Positions 39,131 to 54,100 of a stretch of 64,000 bases of DNA are shown piece after piece; the stretch's first letter is position 1; each line of letters opens with the position of its first letter. Position numbers and translations under genes: made by a program. The notes beneath the pieces were generated by a model. That model made no database searches and was not told the origin of the DNA. It saw only the letters and a program-made list of their open reading frames with translations. Origin of the DNA: Gorsachius magnificus (taxonomy: Eukaryota; Chordata; Aves; Pelecaniformes; Ardeidae). The stretch covers positions 2,871,385 through 2,935,384 of the forward strand of contig CM067084.1 of assembly GCA_034008185.1 (NCBI GenBank), read 5' to 3'.

Positions 39131-42100
39131 CTAAAACAAAATAAATGAGAAAACGGTCTTAGAAAGCCCACAGTTCTGGAAAACCTTTTCAGCTGCAGTT
39201 TAAGGCTTTTTCATTCAAAATAACATGAGAAGAACCGTAGCTGGCAGTTTAAACCAGCTACCGAGGTCAGATATTCGTTAGGCATTCTGAATACAATGCG
39301 CACCACTGCGTTCCTTGGCTTTCATAACGTAAACTAACTGCAATTAATCTCTATGCACTGATTAAGCATACAGCCTTAGATGTTCAGCAAAAACATGCCG
39401 TCAACACGCAGACATGCGACATACACTGCAGTTCACGCAAGACCTTCCTATATTTGCTGTATTTCACTTCAACGTACAGAGCGCTCCTGTACAATAGAAA
39501 TTTAAGCGGGTTAATTTCTTGGATGCTGACTTCTGAACAAGGCTGACTTCTGACAGCCAGTAAAACTACATTTATGGTCATCTAGCGTCCTAAACTATTC
39601 TGTTAATTACCCTCTTACCTCATTGGAACCATCTTCCTCTACTAGGAAGAACCTTAAACCTCACCAAGTCTCGTCTAGATCCAGGCAAATAAATGTGGCT
39701 GTCATAAGACAGCTGGGTATCTCTTTTTTAGCCTTACCCAGAAGCCCAATTTTTGGTCAGCGTCCTAGAGAGAGGACCATGGGAAGCCAAGCACACTTGG
39801 AAATTCCTGCGTGCTCAGCCAGAAATAGCTCAATTTTTATCAAACAGCTGATGCTTCTTCATTTGACCCAAATGACCAGAAGGTCCCTCCGTCAGACAAG
39901 AATGCGCACCCTTCCTCCAAAAGCAGATGCAGTGGGTCCTGGGGCCATCTTCCTAACTCTGGAGCTGGTACGTGTGGTTTACAGCTCCATACAATTGCAG
40001 AAACACTTTGATCAGGGTGTTCTCTCACATGGTACCATTGGCTTTGCCACCCCAATGGCCACTGTCAATCCAAATGGTGGGAAAGGAAGGGTGTAGAAGA
40101 TCCCTAGCCTGTAGCAGCCTTGGCTCAAGTTGCACGCGGTAGGACTGAATACACTTGCTGTGCTACAGTAGCTTTTTGTTTTCTCCCAAATATTTTCCTA
40201 TCTGCCCTGCCTCATTCTTTACAAGGCTCAACTGCCACATGCATATACCTATCTATATCTATCTCCATACGCCCTCTCATCTATTTTGATAATGTTCAAA
40301 TTATCAGAGCATCACAGAGTCAACTGGTAGGAAAAAAATTAGTTTTGAAGTGACCTTGATTAGTGTTGTGAACTGTAAATCACGCCGTCATTCCTGTATC
40401 ACCACCCATGGCATGAGTTGGGCACTGACACCCCTTTGTACCGGGTCTAGCCAGGATGCAGTTAACTTCCTCAGCCTGCGTGGCACACTGTTTTCCATTT
40501 GGGTCTAAACCAGGGTTGATAACAGACCACTAATACAACACAACCAGCTGTTGATAACAGCTACTGCTGAGCAGCGCTTATGCAGCATCGAGACTTTCTC
40601 TTTTTTCCCCCCACTGGTCCCCTCAGTGAGGAGGTTGGGGGTGGGCAAGAGCTTGGGAGGGCACACAGCCAGGACAGCTGACCCGCGCTGGCCAAAGGGC
40701 TATCCCATACTATATAGCATCATGCTCAGCAATGACTGGAGCATCTCCCCTACGAGGAAAGGCTGAGAGAGTTGGGCTTGTTCAGCCTGGAGAAGAGAAG
40801 ACTGAGAGGGGACCTCATCAACACATACAAATATCTTAAGGGCAGAAATCACGAGGACAGAACCAGTCTCTCTGCAGTGGTGTCCAGCAACAGGACACGG
40901 GGCAATGGGTACAAACTGAAACATAAGAGGTTTCAGTTGAACTTGAGGAAAAACTTCTTTACTCTGAGGGTGACGGAGCACTGCAACAGGCTGCCCAGGG
41001 GGGTTGTGGAGTCTCCTTCTCTGGAGATATTCAACCCCTGCCTGGATGAAGTCCTGTGTAACATGCTCTAGGAGAACCTGCTTGAGCAGGGGGCTTGGAC
41101 TGGGTGATCTCCCGAGGTCCCTTCCAACCCTTGCCATTCTGGGATTCTGTGAAAACAGGAGGCAGTAGAAGAAGCTGGGGGGTTGAGGGGTTGTATCTTC
41201 CGAGGTGACCACTGCTTAGCGACTGGCCGGGTGTCCGTCTGCTTGTGGGAGGTGGTGAGCGATTGCCTTTGCCATCGCCTGTGTGGTGGTTGTTCCCTCT
41301 TTCCTTCACTTACTAAGCTGCCCTCGTTTAACCCATGAGTTAACTTTCTCTCGCTTTTGCTCTTCCTATTCTTCCGAGGTGGGGCAGGAGGGTTAGGGGG
41401 CGGCTGCGTGGTGCTTGGCCCCTATTCCCCAAATCTCTTCAAGTGCAGGTAGACCTTTCCAATGCATCTATCCCTTCCTGTAACAGACCATTAGTAGCAA
41501 TCTTTAGTACTTTTACAAATAAAGCTTTAGATGCTGCCAGTGGTTTCACTTCACACACTCACTTAAATCCACTCATTTGTTACGAGTTTGTTAATCCTTT
41601 TCCAGTAACATTTCATTGACATGCCAGGCCAAACCTTTTAATAATTGAGCCGTCCTCTTTCACGATTTCTTTCTCTACTAAAGCGGGAAGCTGGACTTTC
41701 ATTTGGTTACCTGTATAGCTCAAAGCCTCGAATTAAAACATAAACTTAAAATTAAAACAAACCCCCAAACCTAGGGCAGAAGATAATTGCTCTTCATACC
41801 TTAGTGCTTCATATTAATGAAGGTGAATGCCGAGGAAATGATGAACAGGCAAATAAGAGAAGCATCTGCCTGCTATTTGCATCGTTTCAAATATTCCTCA
41901 AACAGGATAGAATAGAATTGTTTAGGTTGGAAAAGACCTTTAAGATCATCAAGCCCAACCGTTCCCCTAACCCTGCTACCCACCACTAAACCCTGGCCCT
42001 AAGCAACTCGTCTGCCTGGCTTTTAAATGTACAGCTCAGTTACGGTTTCTCGCATAGGATAATTTCATTTCACTAACAATTGTACTGAATCACGTCTTGG

Positions 42101-45100
42101 TAGTTGCCTTTTGACTTGGAGGTAACCCAACTCAAGGCCTTACAGCGCCACATTTGCAGAACTCGTCCTTCGTGTCTGTTTACGAGAGCCGCTACAGCAA
42201 CTTTTTTCCTGTCACAGAAAATACTCTTCCCTGTGCCACCCTGAGCTGCCTGCTCGCGGCACTAGGAGTTCAGAGACGGGTGTACCTACAAATGACGGGT
42301 GACACTTCTGAGCCTCGACCGGACTGAAATGGGAGAAGCAGGGAATGGAGCCCGGCAAGCTTTTCCACAGAGTATCTGCTATTACTAATACTTTGTAGAA
42401 AACAGAAAAATAGAGAAAAAAAAAAGAAAGGCAGCATTTTTATTTTCTTTTTGGCTGGATGTGGGTCTGTCTGTGGTATCTTCTGCAGGCTTCTTGATTT
42501 ACTAAACTAGAAGCTGCAAGCTTGGAAAGAAGGTTCTATTTCCCAAGCCATTTCTCTGAACCTCTACGTGACAGTTTTTGCTGCCTGTTTTGTTATCATC
42601 GGGAGAGAGAGATCTGCCTGCTGGGCCTATATTTGTAATGGCAAATTTGGCATCTCAATCCAATAGCTTAGAGCTCCTTGTCTTCCCGTGAGCTGTAACG
42701 CCATTGTACGGCAGAAAATATCCAGATCATGACATTGCTACGTCTATGTTTTTATATGGTATTTTGTCAAATTAACAAACCCAGTACTTATGTCGTATCT
42801 AATGACACAAACCTTTCATCCACGTGAAGTTTTAAGATGTGTTTTACATGTGTTATTCAAGGGGACGATAAAATGGATTAAGAGTGAAGTGCTATCAGCT
42901 GCTCACAGAAAGAGCTGTATTAATTCAATATCACTTTTCTGTTACCGAAATGTCTCAACTCATCAGAAAAAGCATAAAAGGAGGAGAGGTGCTAATTAGC
43001 TTGGTAGCTATTTCTTTCTTGCAAGGACAAATCCATCAGCTTACCCAGAGAGCAGACTGAACTGTATCAGTTTCTAAAATTAGCTCCATGCACAGTAACA
43101 TATGAACGAGCTTTTTCTTTAACAGTAACCACAGCCATGATTTCTAACGACTTTACTTAGAATCATACAATCATTTAGGTTGGAAAAGACCTTTAAGATC
43201 ATCAAGCCCAACCGTTAACCTAACCCTGCCATCCCACCACTAAACCATGTCGCTTAAAGCCTCCATGGTTTTTTTTTTAATCTGAAAATGTTTCATAGCT
43301 AATTCTCTAATCTTAGTCCCCCACCCCTTCATGAGATGGCTGAGTACTTCAACAGAGGTTGAGTATGATGCTCCACCACAAAAAATTCAATAGAGTAGAA
43401 TTTGTCCCCAGGCATGTTGTGACACTCGTCTTAATATTTATATTTAAAAGGCATTTTTACCTCTTCAAAGTCCTCTTTGGCTGACGGAAGATCAGTAGCT
43501 AAGCTAGCATCCCCCAGGTGTTTCTCCGTTCTCTCTCCTTGCACTACAGTGGTCTTTATGACTTTGCTGACCTTCCGGCCTTCTACTGGTTCAGACTGGA
43601 ATTTGGAGGCACTCGGCAAAACAGCAGGTTCAGACAGGGTCACCTGTAAGGTCAGAAAGGAGAAGTACAGTGGGTATGAATGACATTACGGATATTAAGA
43701 AAGCTTTTAGTTACTCTATCGTTCTTTTTCAATCCCTGCCATAGAGAACAAGAATAGAAGTGCTGTCTCGCTTCCTATGCGTACGCATCAAAATAGCAAA
43801 TATATGTTTTATTACCTGCTTTACAGCTCTGGAACGAGACGCTGTAAGCTAACGTGCCAGTTCAGACAGCAGGAACAGCCCTGGGTAATTTATTCTGCTG
43901 AGAAGCTTTATGCTGACAGGGTGAAAACTGCTCCTGGAACCTGCACTAGGCTGAGGGTAGCAGGGCTACTGCCACCCTCCGCCACACCACCGGCTGCCGT
44001 ACTGGCCTACCTGCCACAGCCACTGGAGTTACGCCGAGTAACAAGAGGACCGCTCGCGGTCAATCCCTGCTGTATTCACGCAGGTAGTATGAATTAGTGC
44101 TACCCGTCCAAATCTTAATTTTATTCTTCTTAATATTCTTCTGAGGGACGAGACATGCTTTTAAAGCCAAGGAACTCTTGCAGGAGCCACAGACCGGAAC
44201 ATGGGAAAGTGGCAACCTCCATTTTATTTGGCAAAATCTGAATTTAGTGTATATGGGTTCCATATGATAAAGAGCAGCTCTGGTATGGCCAGCTAATTAA
44301 AAAAAAAAAACCCAAACTTTCTTTTCTTGTTACCTTACTCCTGGAGAGTTGATTCTGATGATTAATTCTGGCAAGAGAGAATGGCAATAACGTTCTTAGC
44401 ATTTCTAATGACCGCTCGTTAAATATTGCTTTCAACTGCAGTACTGCTGACAGCAAGCCCTATCACTGGCTTCTGGCCCGCTGTCACAACCTTAATTTTG
44501 CCGATACAAATGTCTGTAGGGTGAACTAAGGCAGGAAGAGATAAACTGAATAGCACTTGCCGTTTCAGATTGTTTTTTATTTTTAATTACCTGGCTCTAG
44601 AAACAGTTTGCATGCAAGTAATACTTTTTTTAGCCTCTTCAAAGCAAAGAACACACCAGTAAGTTAAACCCAATATAACTATAGTTTTTGAAGGGCTTAG
44701 TTCTAGAAACCCAGCGAACATCAGATCATTTCATTACAACAGTCACTAATTTCCTTATTCGAGTAACAGGTATAATAACAAATACAGATTTGCCACTTAT
44801 CTGTATGTCATCTTAGTACAAAAGCCGCTTTCTTTATGGATTTGGTACTTCTCGTAAATCACAGAATCTGTATCCTGACTTATTTTCAGAGAAAACTTCC
44901 CTCTTTCCCTGCCCACCTTCCCACCCCCTGCCTTTTCCCTGTCTTTATTCTGAGGCCTTTCCATCTGCAAGATAACCAAAGTATCATTCACAACTGAATG
45001 TTGTTGGCATGAGTAAGGCGTAGGTACTAAAGCACGCTGCTGGTGTGCTGCTGCTTTGTACCATCGCGAGGGAAGTAGAAGACCTGACCTCCGACTGTTC

Positions 45101-48100
45101 CCCGTCGCTCTTCAGCACAACCCGTTTTACAACTTTGGAATAGCCGTCTCCTTCCTCGACGGTGACAGGTTTCTGTGGTGCTCCTTGCATTAGGACTTCC
45201 TCTTTTTCTGTGCCATCTGGAGAAACGTATCGCCGGATGATCTTCCTAGTGACCTGAAGGAATTAAATAGAGCTTTGTCCCAACAGAATTAACAATAACC
45301 TAGTCCTTCTAATTCTCTGCACAGTACTTTCTACTCAAAGGGTGTTTTTTCCCCTCACAGAAAAACCTACACAGATGGTTCAGTTTTTTAGTCTTTAACA
45401 CATATACTCAAAAGTACCTGTAGTAAAGCTGCAAGCTGATGCATTCACCCTACTTAGGTTACCACGCAGCAAAGCTTCCATAAACTTCCTTCACAAGTGG
45501 GCCCAGTACAGATACCGGAATGACTTTCTAAAGCAGTAGTTATTAGGAGAAGAGGTATAGTGTTTTGGAGAGAAAACATACTTTACAACCTCACGACTGC
45601 TAGAAAAACGTGTTCTGAACTGTTCAATGTTCAGACTGGCATTTCCAAAAAGGGTTCTGAAAGTAAGAGGTGAGTAGCTTGGCTATCGAATGCTTTGAAC
45701 TTGATTGAGAGGGACTTGCACGTCCCATCGTAACACCGATGGTACTAACCACCAAGACATTAGGAAACATTTCTTCACAGAAGAGGTTGTCAGGCACTGG
45801 AAGGGGCTGCCCAGGGAGGTGGTCGAGTCCCCACCCCTTGAGGTATTTAAAAAAAGGATAGATGAGGTGCTTAGGGACAGGGCTTAGTGGTGGGATGGCA
45901 GGGTTAGGTTAAAGGCTGGACTTGATGATCTTAAAGGGCTTTTCCAACCTAGACGATTCTATGATAACCTCTGCTGAACTAGCGAGCTAGAATTAACCTA
46001 CTTAGGAGACTAATCTGTGCTTAAGCTTTCTAGGCACTGGCAAGCAAAAGAGGAGCAGAAGAGAATTACGGGGTTCAAGATGAGGTAAATTTCTCAGGAG
46101 GACGGGTATGCATCCCTCTGTGGATGACCTGGAGCTCTACATTTCTGTAGGCCCTCCCAGCCCCTTTTGACAAGGTAACGTTAAGCAGTTACCTCTCGCT
46201 TTGTCCAAAAGCTCATTTGCTGTGATGCTCAATCAGACCAGGCCACCCGTATTTAAGAGTCACAGAGGTGGGGGTACTGCCCTCCTAGGCATGGACCTAC
46301 CCAGACAAATACTGTCATGCTCACATGCCCAGGAATATTTGGCTGGGATTTATTTTAATACGAATTCAAACAGCTTCCAGACATGCTATCCAGCTGAGGG
46401 TCTACGATGTTTTCTTAGGAGACAGAAGATGGAGTTTGCCACCAGCAGAATTCAGCCAAGTCCTAGACCAATTCTCTAAGCACTGAGTTGTCAGATAAAG
46501 CAAAGAACACAGAAGTTCCTCTTCCACTTTGATGCTTTGCAGAACTCACTTTTATAAGCATGGTCTGAAAATGCTTATTTAATGAGGCCACCACTCAAAT
46601 AAGCACTTTCTATATCCTTTGTGCCATAAAAACTGAACCCTGTGTACAAATACAGAAATGTAGGAACCTGGTCAGGCACAGCTGAGGGGAGATTTTGAAG
46701 ATCTGAAGTCTGAATTTAGATGACTCTTGCAGTCCTAGCCCTCCATAAGAGAAAACATGATTTTAGATAATACTGTAGTGGTGTGGGGGTTTTGGGGGGT
46801 TTTTTTTGACCTTTTTCGCAGAACGTGGATCTATGCAGATTTGCTTTAAGTGGGAAAATTAACAAAACATGTCATGTTAAGTTATAAACTGTAACACAGA
46901 ATGATCTTGTGGAGCAAAGTAATTTTTTAAACTTTGGAATCCCTCATGAATAGAAATTCTGTTTCCTTCCACGCTCTACTCTTAAAAAATCACACCCCTT
47001 CACAAAAGAAAATTTGGCACCTATGTGGATGTATTTATCCTTCCTTTTATAGGACAGTGAGAAGGTAGCAAGGGGCATAGCTGACAATACCTTCTTCACC
47101 ACTGTGTGGCCATGTTCATCTGTATATTGCTCTTCTGTGACTGTTTCTGGTGGCATTTCAGGCATACTATCAGCCTGTATGATAAAAAACAAAGGATTAT
47201 GAAGCAAGGCCTTCACGTAGGTAACTTTAAATAAGCTCTTTTAGGATTGGTTAATTGGTTAAAGAATGAAAAAAAATTGAGAAATGTTAGAAATTTTTTT
47301 TTTCCTGCAAATAAATACTTAGAAAGGCATGCAAAGAAAAGTTATGCCACAACAGACAGGCAAATATATGTTAGTTGACCGTGTTGTGTACGGGGCTGAG
47401 AAGTCTTCGTCCTCCTCCTATTGAGGCATGTCACAGAATTTAGAGTTGGGTTAGCAGTATTACTATAAACCTCCCTTCAAGAAAAGGTATTGGAACGGCT
47501 TATCCAATGCCCATGCATTATTCAGGAGCATTCCAGCTTCAGGTGCAATACCAGCCAAGCGGCTGTCGCAACAACGTGCCCAAAGGTGTTACCAGGGCCT
47601 AGTCACCACAGGCTCGTGCAACCGTTCAACGCTCAGTACCTGAATGATCACTCGGCGACGAATGACCCTGGTAGTCACCATCTCGTCCTCATCCGAGCTG
47701 GTCTCCAGCCCACCTAACTCCTCTGCTAACTCCTAGTGGAAGCATGGAAGCAGCGCTATGTTCTGTGTGGTACGAGCAGTACTTACAGGTGCCGTCTTGT
47801 TTTCACCTAAACTCATCTTCGCTTCTGAAAACTTTTGCTTTTAGGATTTTGGCCTCTTACCTGATGTTAATCTGTGAAACATTGATGTGGGAGGTGGGAG
47901 GCTTTGGCCACTTGACTATACATTAGCTGTTCATTAGCATATTGAAAAAACAAGGATGAATCTTTGTGGAACTAATTCTATAGGCTACTCTTAGTGCTTT
48001 TAAGGTTGCCAGGGACAAGCCCGAAATTTGTGGTGTGGCATCGTTGCAGGTGGACTAGAAGGTATCACTACCACGAACTCTGGAATTCACATGTATTGCA

Positions 48101-51100
48101 TATGGTTTCTGTACTAATTACAGAGAAAATTACATAAAAGCCTTTTAATCCTCCATACTGGGAAGTATACAGTGCAGCATATAGACAGTAGAATTGAAGA
48201 GTTTTAAACAGAGGACAATGTACCAATAGCCTGAGCACTGGAAAGATGAAGAAAAATTAGTAACAAGTGTTGAAGTGCTTCTCTCTCCTGCATAGGGAAA
48301 AATTAAAAATTTAAATAAGAGATCAAAAGGCAAGGAGAAGCTGAAAAGAACTACTTGGGAAATATCAACGGAATAAAAGCATAAAGGGGAAAATAAATAA
48401 GGGGGAATTGTTTCTTTTTGGTGGTGCTGGTGGTTGTTGTTTTACTTTAATGAAAGCACTGGAGAGGAAAAGTGCATTATCTCTGAGGGCAGCCTTTCCT
48501 ACAGCAGCCGCTGTACTGAGTCCTACGGTAGCTGATCTTTCAACATCTGAGTTATCCTACACGTTTTATATTCAACCTTTTTCCGAGATCCCAGACGCAG
48601 AGCTCTGAAACTCTTCATTCTAGAGGCGGTACATTCGGCAGCATAAACAGGGAAGATGGAAGAGCCTGTTTCTAGGTGGATGTCAGAACCATTTCTGCTT
48701 CAGTAGAACTGTGCTTTCTCTGCTCTAACTTAACAGATAAAACTAATTTCCTTCCCAATCATGCCTTCTCCTTTTCTTCCACTGAGACCAGGCAAAGCTA
48801 GCTGTTTATTCTTAAAGCTTTAGCTGCCAAGCAATTTAAATTCCCCACTAAAAGCCATACAGTTGCTTGCTTTCATTGCCTCTTGACATCCTCCCCTCTC
48901 CAAACACTGCAATAAGGTTTCTTTGTCTTTTAGTTTTGTTCTTCTCTTCCACCTCCTGTCTCCATTTTTCTTTACTGCCTGCATGCTACATAAACACCAT
49001 TCTCAAGTTCTTTTCTTCCAGCACATCCCTAGTATTCCGCAACGTACATCCTACTGCCTCTTTTCCATCTCACTAGCTCTACAACATTTTTCATGTCATT
49101 CTGCATGCTGCTCTGGGCTAGTCTTTGCCTTTCTTCATCAGCTTTTAACATTATTACTTCGTCTTTCGTTACACCTGTTTTTTCAGTTTTCACTTGTACC
49201 TGATTTGTGTCTGTACCTGTTACCTACACTAAATCTCTCTCATGTGGATGGACAGAACTGTCACAGACCAAAAGACAAATAGCAGAACCAGAATTACAGT
49301 CCAGACTTTTGGATCTGTGCTTTGCTTCAGCTTTGAAGACCTCTATACCAAGGACTACAGCTAGTCCTTATAACCACAGCGGAAAGGAGAAAAGACTCAG
49401 TCGTAGATGGGGATTAATTAGGTGAATTAAAAAAAAAGTCATCTTAAGGAATGAGCGAGACATAAAACTTGTTCTTTGGTGTCAATTACTTTGAGGCAAA
49501 GGTGTTATTTACCTTTTCTAAAGATTCCTCTTCATAGCCTCTTCCAAACTTCTCTGTCTGCTCATCAGTTGACTCCACTATCACTAGACTACTTCTCCGT
49601 GGAGAGAGGTCATCCTGGTGGGGCTGGGGCTCCTCGGGCTCTTGAATGATGGGAGAATCACCTCTCTGAGCAGATGATGGGGGCTGTGGGGATGGTTTTT
49701 CTCTCTCTTCTTTTGCCGCACTGAACTGCGCAGATTTTTCGCTTGCTGCTTTGCCGGTTACTGGTGCTGTAGGCTGCTCTGTTCCTGGAGCTGTGACACT
49801 GTGAATCACAGGTTCAAGGGAAGTTACTGCCATGCCACACTTTCCAGTTTCCATAAACAGAACATTATACACTGATTAAATATCGTTATGTTGCCTGTCG
49901 CCTAGCAAAGGCTAGAAACAGCCTAGAAATAACTGATACTAGAAAAACAGTCTAGAAATAACAGATACTGCTTGACAATAACTGCAGAGTAATCTGGCTG
50001 GGAATCCCTCTCATCGTCCCACCCCAAGAAAATCTCCAAATGGATGTTCAAACGTTGCACCCAATTCTGCAAAACTTGGTTGTTGTAAACGATTTATGTG
50101 AGCTTTGCTGTCACCTGTGCTCTCACAAATCTACATATTACCTATTACATTTTTTGGGGGAAGAGACTGGATCACTACAGATGGATGTGAAGCAACTACT
50201 ACATTAATTACAAGCTGTACAGCTGCAGGCGAGGAGAGACCAACTTCTATGTAGAATTCTGGAGCCTTACCAAACAGAAATTTAATAGAGACTCTTATTT
50301 GTTTGCAATGTTATTTACGCTGTTGAACATTGTTATGATTTAACTGCAAGTAATTTAAATATATTATTACATATGTTACCATGTAACGTATAAAAAGGTA
50401 ATAAAGATATTAAAGCATATGTACACACAGTATTTTTCTGTTGCATATGGGTGAATAATAATGATTTCAGATATTAAGCTAACTCTCATCTGAGTTTTAT
50501 CAAGTAACCTTATAACTCTGATGCTAGCTTGAAAAGGTCACTTCTGATTCACATTAATTGTGAAAACATTACCCGCTTCACCATCTAGAATCTTCTTCTG
50601 AGGCTGACTTTTCGCTTTTCATGTATATTGGTAAAAAGAAAAAATAAGACAACTATATCAAAACTGGTGGAATTACAACCTGAAAACTAATGAGCCTGCA
50701 AAAATTAAATCTTCCACTTCTAAACCTTCTGAGAGGCTTTGGAGCTAGCATCTACATGCTTGCTTTCCCCCCCCCCATCCTAAAAATGAACTGAGGAAAT
50801 GGTTAAATTTTAATAATAGGAGTCCAGATTCCCTTCTCCATAACCAATCCCATGAGTGGATAACAGTAATAGTAACAGTAATAGAATAAGTTGCATGTAT
50901 ATGGGCTTTTTTCTGATACAAGTTGGGTTTTGACAATTTGTTGTGCTCCCCCAACCTCTGCCCTTGAAACAACTGTGTTCTAAAGAGAGAAAAGATTTCA
51001 CTGTATTCGAAGTTCAACAGTACCGATCCAGCCTTTTTTCCCCTCATTCGCCAGGCTATACATACTATTGTGGAACCCCTATTAGTACATGTTCCTTCTG

Positions 51101-54100
51101 AGCTATTTAAACTTAGCCCAATTTTCCTCCTAGTTCACACTAGACATGAAGTGTCGTGATACTCCCCTGTCATCGCTACTCTCATTTAGCATTGGCAATA
51201 GTGTCTCAAATGTATTCTCTATTCCTCACATTCCATTAGGAAGGGTTGCCTACCAGTGCAACATTAAGTCCTCTACCTTAGATGCTGTTTTCTGTCCCCC
51301 CCACTCTCTCCTGGGTGTAAAGCGTATCTTGAGCAAAAGAATCCCCAAAAGACCATTTGCTGGACTCGGCTGCACTTTTGACTGCAGCTGCATCTCCGCA
51401 TCAAAGCTAATCACTCCCAGGAAAATCACACTTCTTTGGAAGGGGATCCTTGATATTTTGCTAGCCTGTGAATACCTGAATCAACCCTGCATAGATTTCT
51501 TAGCATGGGCACATGATTTGGGATGGTGGAAGGAAGAAACAGGATCCTTTCCAAGTTCCTTTCAAGTTCCTTTCCAAATGAAACCAACCCCACTGACAGC
51601 CCCAGATCAGAATTCAAGGCTTTGCTGTGCAGATCTTCTAAATCTATACTTTATCAGGTGTTGCTCCCTTAAGTACTTTTGTCTTGTCTGTATAAAACCC
51701 TGTTACTGTTCCTTTGGCCGTCTGAAATTTACTTTTAAAAATCTAGTTCCTCATATACGGTTAATGTTTTTCTTAAGTAATGATTAAGTTGGAAAATTTT
51801 TGCATCAATTGAAAACCCCTTAATTCCTTAATTTAACATTACTTGCCATCTAACATATGAAAAATATACACAGTTTGCAAAAAATCCCCCCACCTCTACA
51901 TTATCCCTCTTTTCTTTCATATGTACTAGACCAGATTATTGCTTTGTGTTCACAGTGACAAACTGGCTTTCCCTTGAGGCTTCCTCCGCATGGATTAAGA
52001 AGTCAAACCTGCGGTGGGAACTAATGAACCGGTGCGCACAACTGGAGGAAAATTCTAGTGAGTTCATATGTTTCAAAGAAAATTGTCATGTCCTCTTACA
52101 ACACAGAGAAGAGAGAACCCGATCCACATAGGTTTCATCCCGCTCTTTTGACACTCACCAGTATTCATGTTGTGAAGCAGATGGTTTTTCTGGCACGTCT
52201 TGGGGTTTCCCTGAGAATTCAGCTTCTACTTGTTCCTTACGTGCTTGTCTCAGGAGCTCAGCCATTGATACTTCTGCCTCGCTCCTGGGAGTGCTCTCCT
52301 GAAAAGGGGAAAAACTGCCAGACACGTCTTCCTCAGAGACAAGAGGAGGGTGTTCACTTGGCTCGCTGTCTTTAGATATCCTGTGTCGTTCTTCTTGCTT
52401 ATGTCTTGAACTGTACAGTTCTTCTTGGAGTGCAGAAAACCCTTTAAAAAACAGGGAGATGAGAAATGTCATTACACGATTTACCAGAATGCAGGAATTC
52501 CTTTTCATTCTCCATGTGCACTTAAAATCCCTGGATGGAACACTTACCCAAAATTCTTACACAACTTGAGTGGGAGAGGACATAACCTCTCTAAGCAGCT
52601 GAAGGAACACTGGATTACCACTGCTATTGCCAAATAATGAAACAGTAGCAGGCAAAATAAAATTTACCTAGCGTATTTAACCTTGAAACCCTCAAGGTAT
52701 GAAAGAAGATGCACAACAGGTTTTTTCCAGCAGATTAGCATGGGTTTTAGTGACTTTTTCCCCCCCATCCATTACTTACCTGCTTATAGAAAAAATAACT
52801 ACACACGTTCAGACAAAGAAATTCATACAGGACTAGGTGAAAGTAGCAGCTAATTCATGTGCTTCATCTACCCACCCAAAACCCCTAATCTCAAAGCAAG
52901 GGCTCTTATTTTGAAAAAAAAAAGTAAAATAGCATACGTGTCTCTGTTCCACAGGCTACCAGTCACAAGCTTGGGCTTTTGTTTGTCCTTACTAGCCACG
53001 TTCACTAGGAACCTACTGAACTCTGAAGGATGGCTTGGGGGAAACTGGTTGTACAGAATTGGAGCTGGACATGGAGGTTAACATTCTAAAACTAATTGGC
53101 TGTGATATTAGAATGCTAATTATAGCAAACAACCTTCTAGTCCTACATGCTCTTAAAGATGGGACGTTTGCAGCTGTCTAATCCTTTATGGAGCTACTAG
53201 ATCAATAATAAGTTAAGCACATAAAAGTATCGCTTCCAGAAAAGAGAATTTTGTTTCACATAATTTGGAGGTGTTTCTTTAGTTTGCAACCATTGACTTA
53301 ATCTACCGAACTTTTAAACTGATCAACCTGATCTAGTTAGTGGTGTCCCTGCTCACTGCAGAGGGGTTGGACTAGATGACCTCTAGGGGTCCCTTCCAAC
53401 CCAAAACATTCTATGATTCTATGAAATCCAACAGCATCACAGCAGAATTACAATATCTGGATACTTGAATACAAAGGCTTTTCCTAAGCACGGAGCAGTT
53501 TTCCTTTTACAAATCTTGGTCTAACTTTTGGTCTTTTCACAGAATCCCAGAATGGCAAGGGTTGGAAGGGACCTCGGGAGATCACGTAGTCCAACCCTCC
53601 TGTTAAAGCAGGTTCACCCAGAGCAGGGGGCACAGGACAGCGTCCAAGCGGGCTTTGAATATCTCCAGACAAGGAGACTCCACAGCCCCCCTGGGCAGCC
53701 TGTTCCAGTGCTCTTTTAAAACCAAAAAAAACCCCAACAAACCGGGCATAAGTATTTGCAGTAGTTTCTGACAGCATTCCTTATTTACTCAATAAGAATC
53801 AACTAACGCAGCGATCTTATACCTGGTGACACAGTGACCTGCGTGATGTCGTGCTTGCATTCATCCATACTACCTGTGCTTTCAAAATGAGATTCTTAGT
53901 GCTCAGTCGTAAGAGTGAACAGATTACCCTAGTCAAACATTTCAGAAGAGAAGCTAGCGCTTAGATGAGATAACCCGGGCAGTCTGGATCAGGAGACGGT
54001 TACCTTCGCTATGGTCCAATCCTATTGTTTGTTCAATTTCGGCGTACGTGCGAGTGCCGTGGACCTGCATGGAGTCTATGCCGCTGGTCTCCATTAGGTG

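Larger units (their letters stand above)
39131..43460 (-). other. ANK2: ANK2 intron with an LTR/CR1 nest; an additional 3n+2 exon is expected but was not found
   Basis: Intronic by position. Carries an interrupted LTR with a nested CR1 (40424-41425) and two CR1 scraps. The long frame of the last exon needs an upstream exon that shifts the phase by two. I looked for an exon here and did not identify it. An open frame on the + strand at 39623-40096 has no family resemblance. Confidence 0.45.

Noticed and set aside
39623..40096. 157-codon open frame on the + strand inside an ANK2 intron
   Set aside because: No family resemblance, no splice or promoter context, and antisense to the host gene's intron.
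51146..51787. 213-codon open frame on the + strand in an ANK2 intron
   Set aside because: Composition is ordinary AT-rich intron, no domain seen, and length is compatible with chance.
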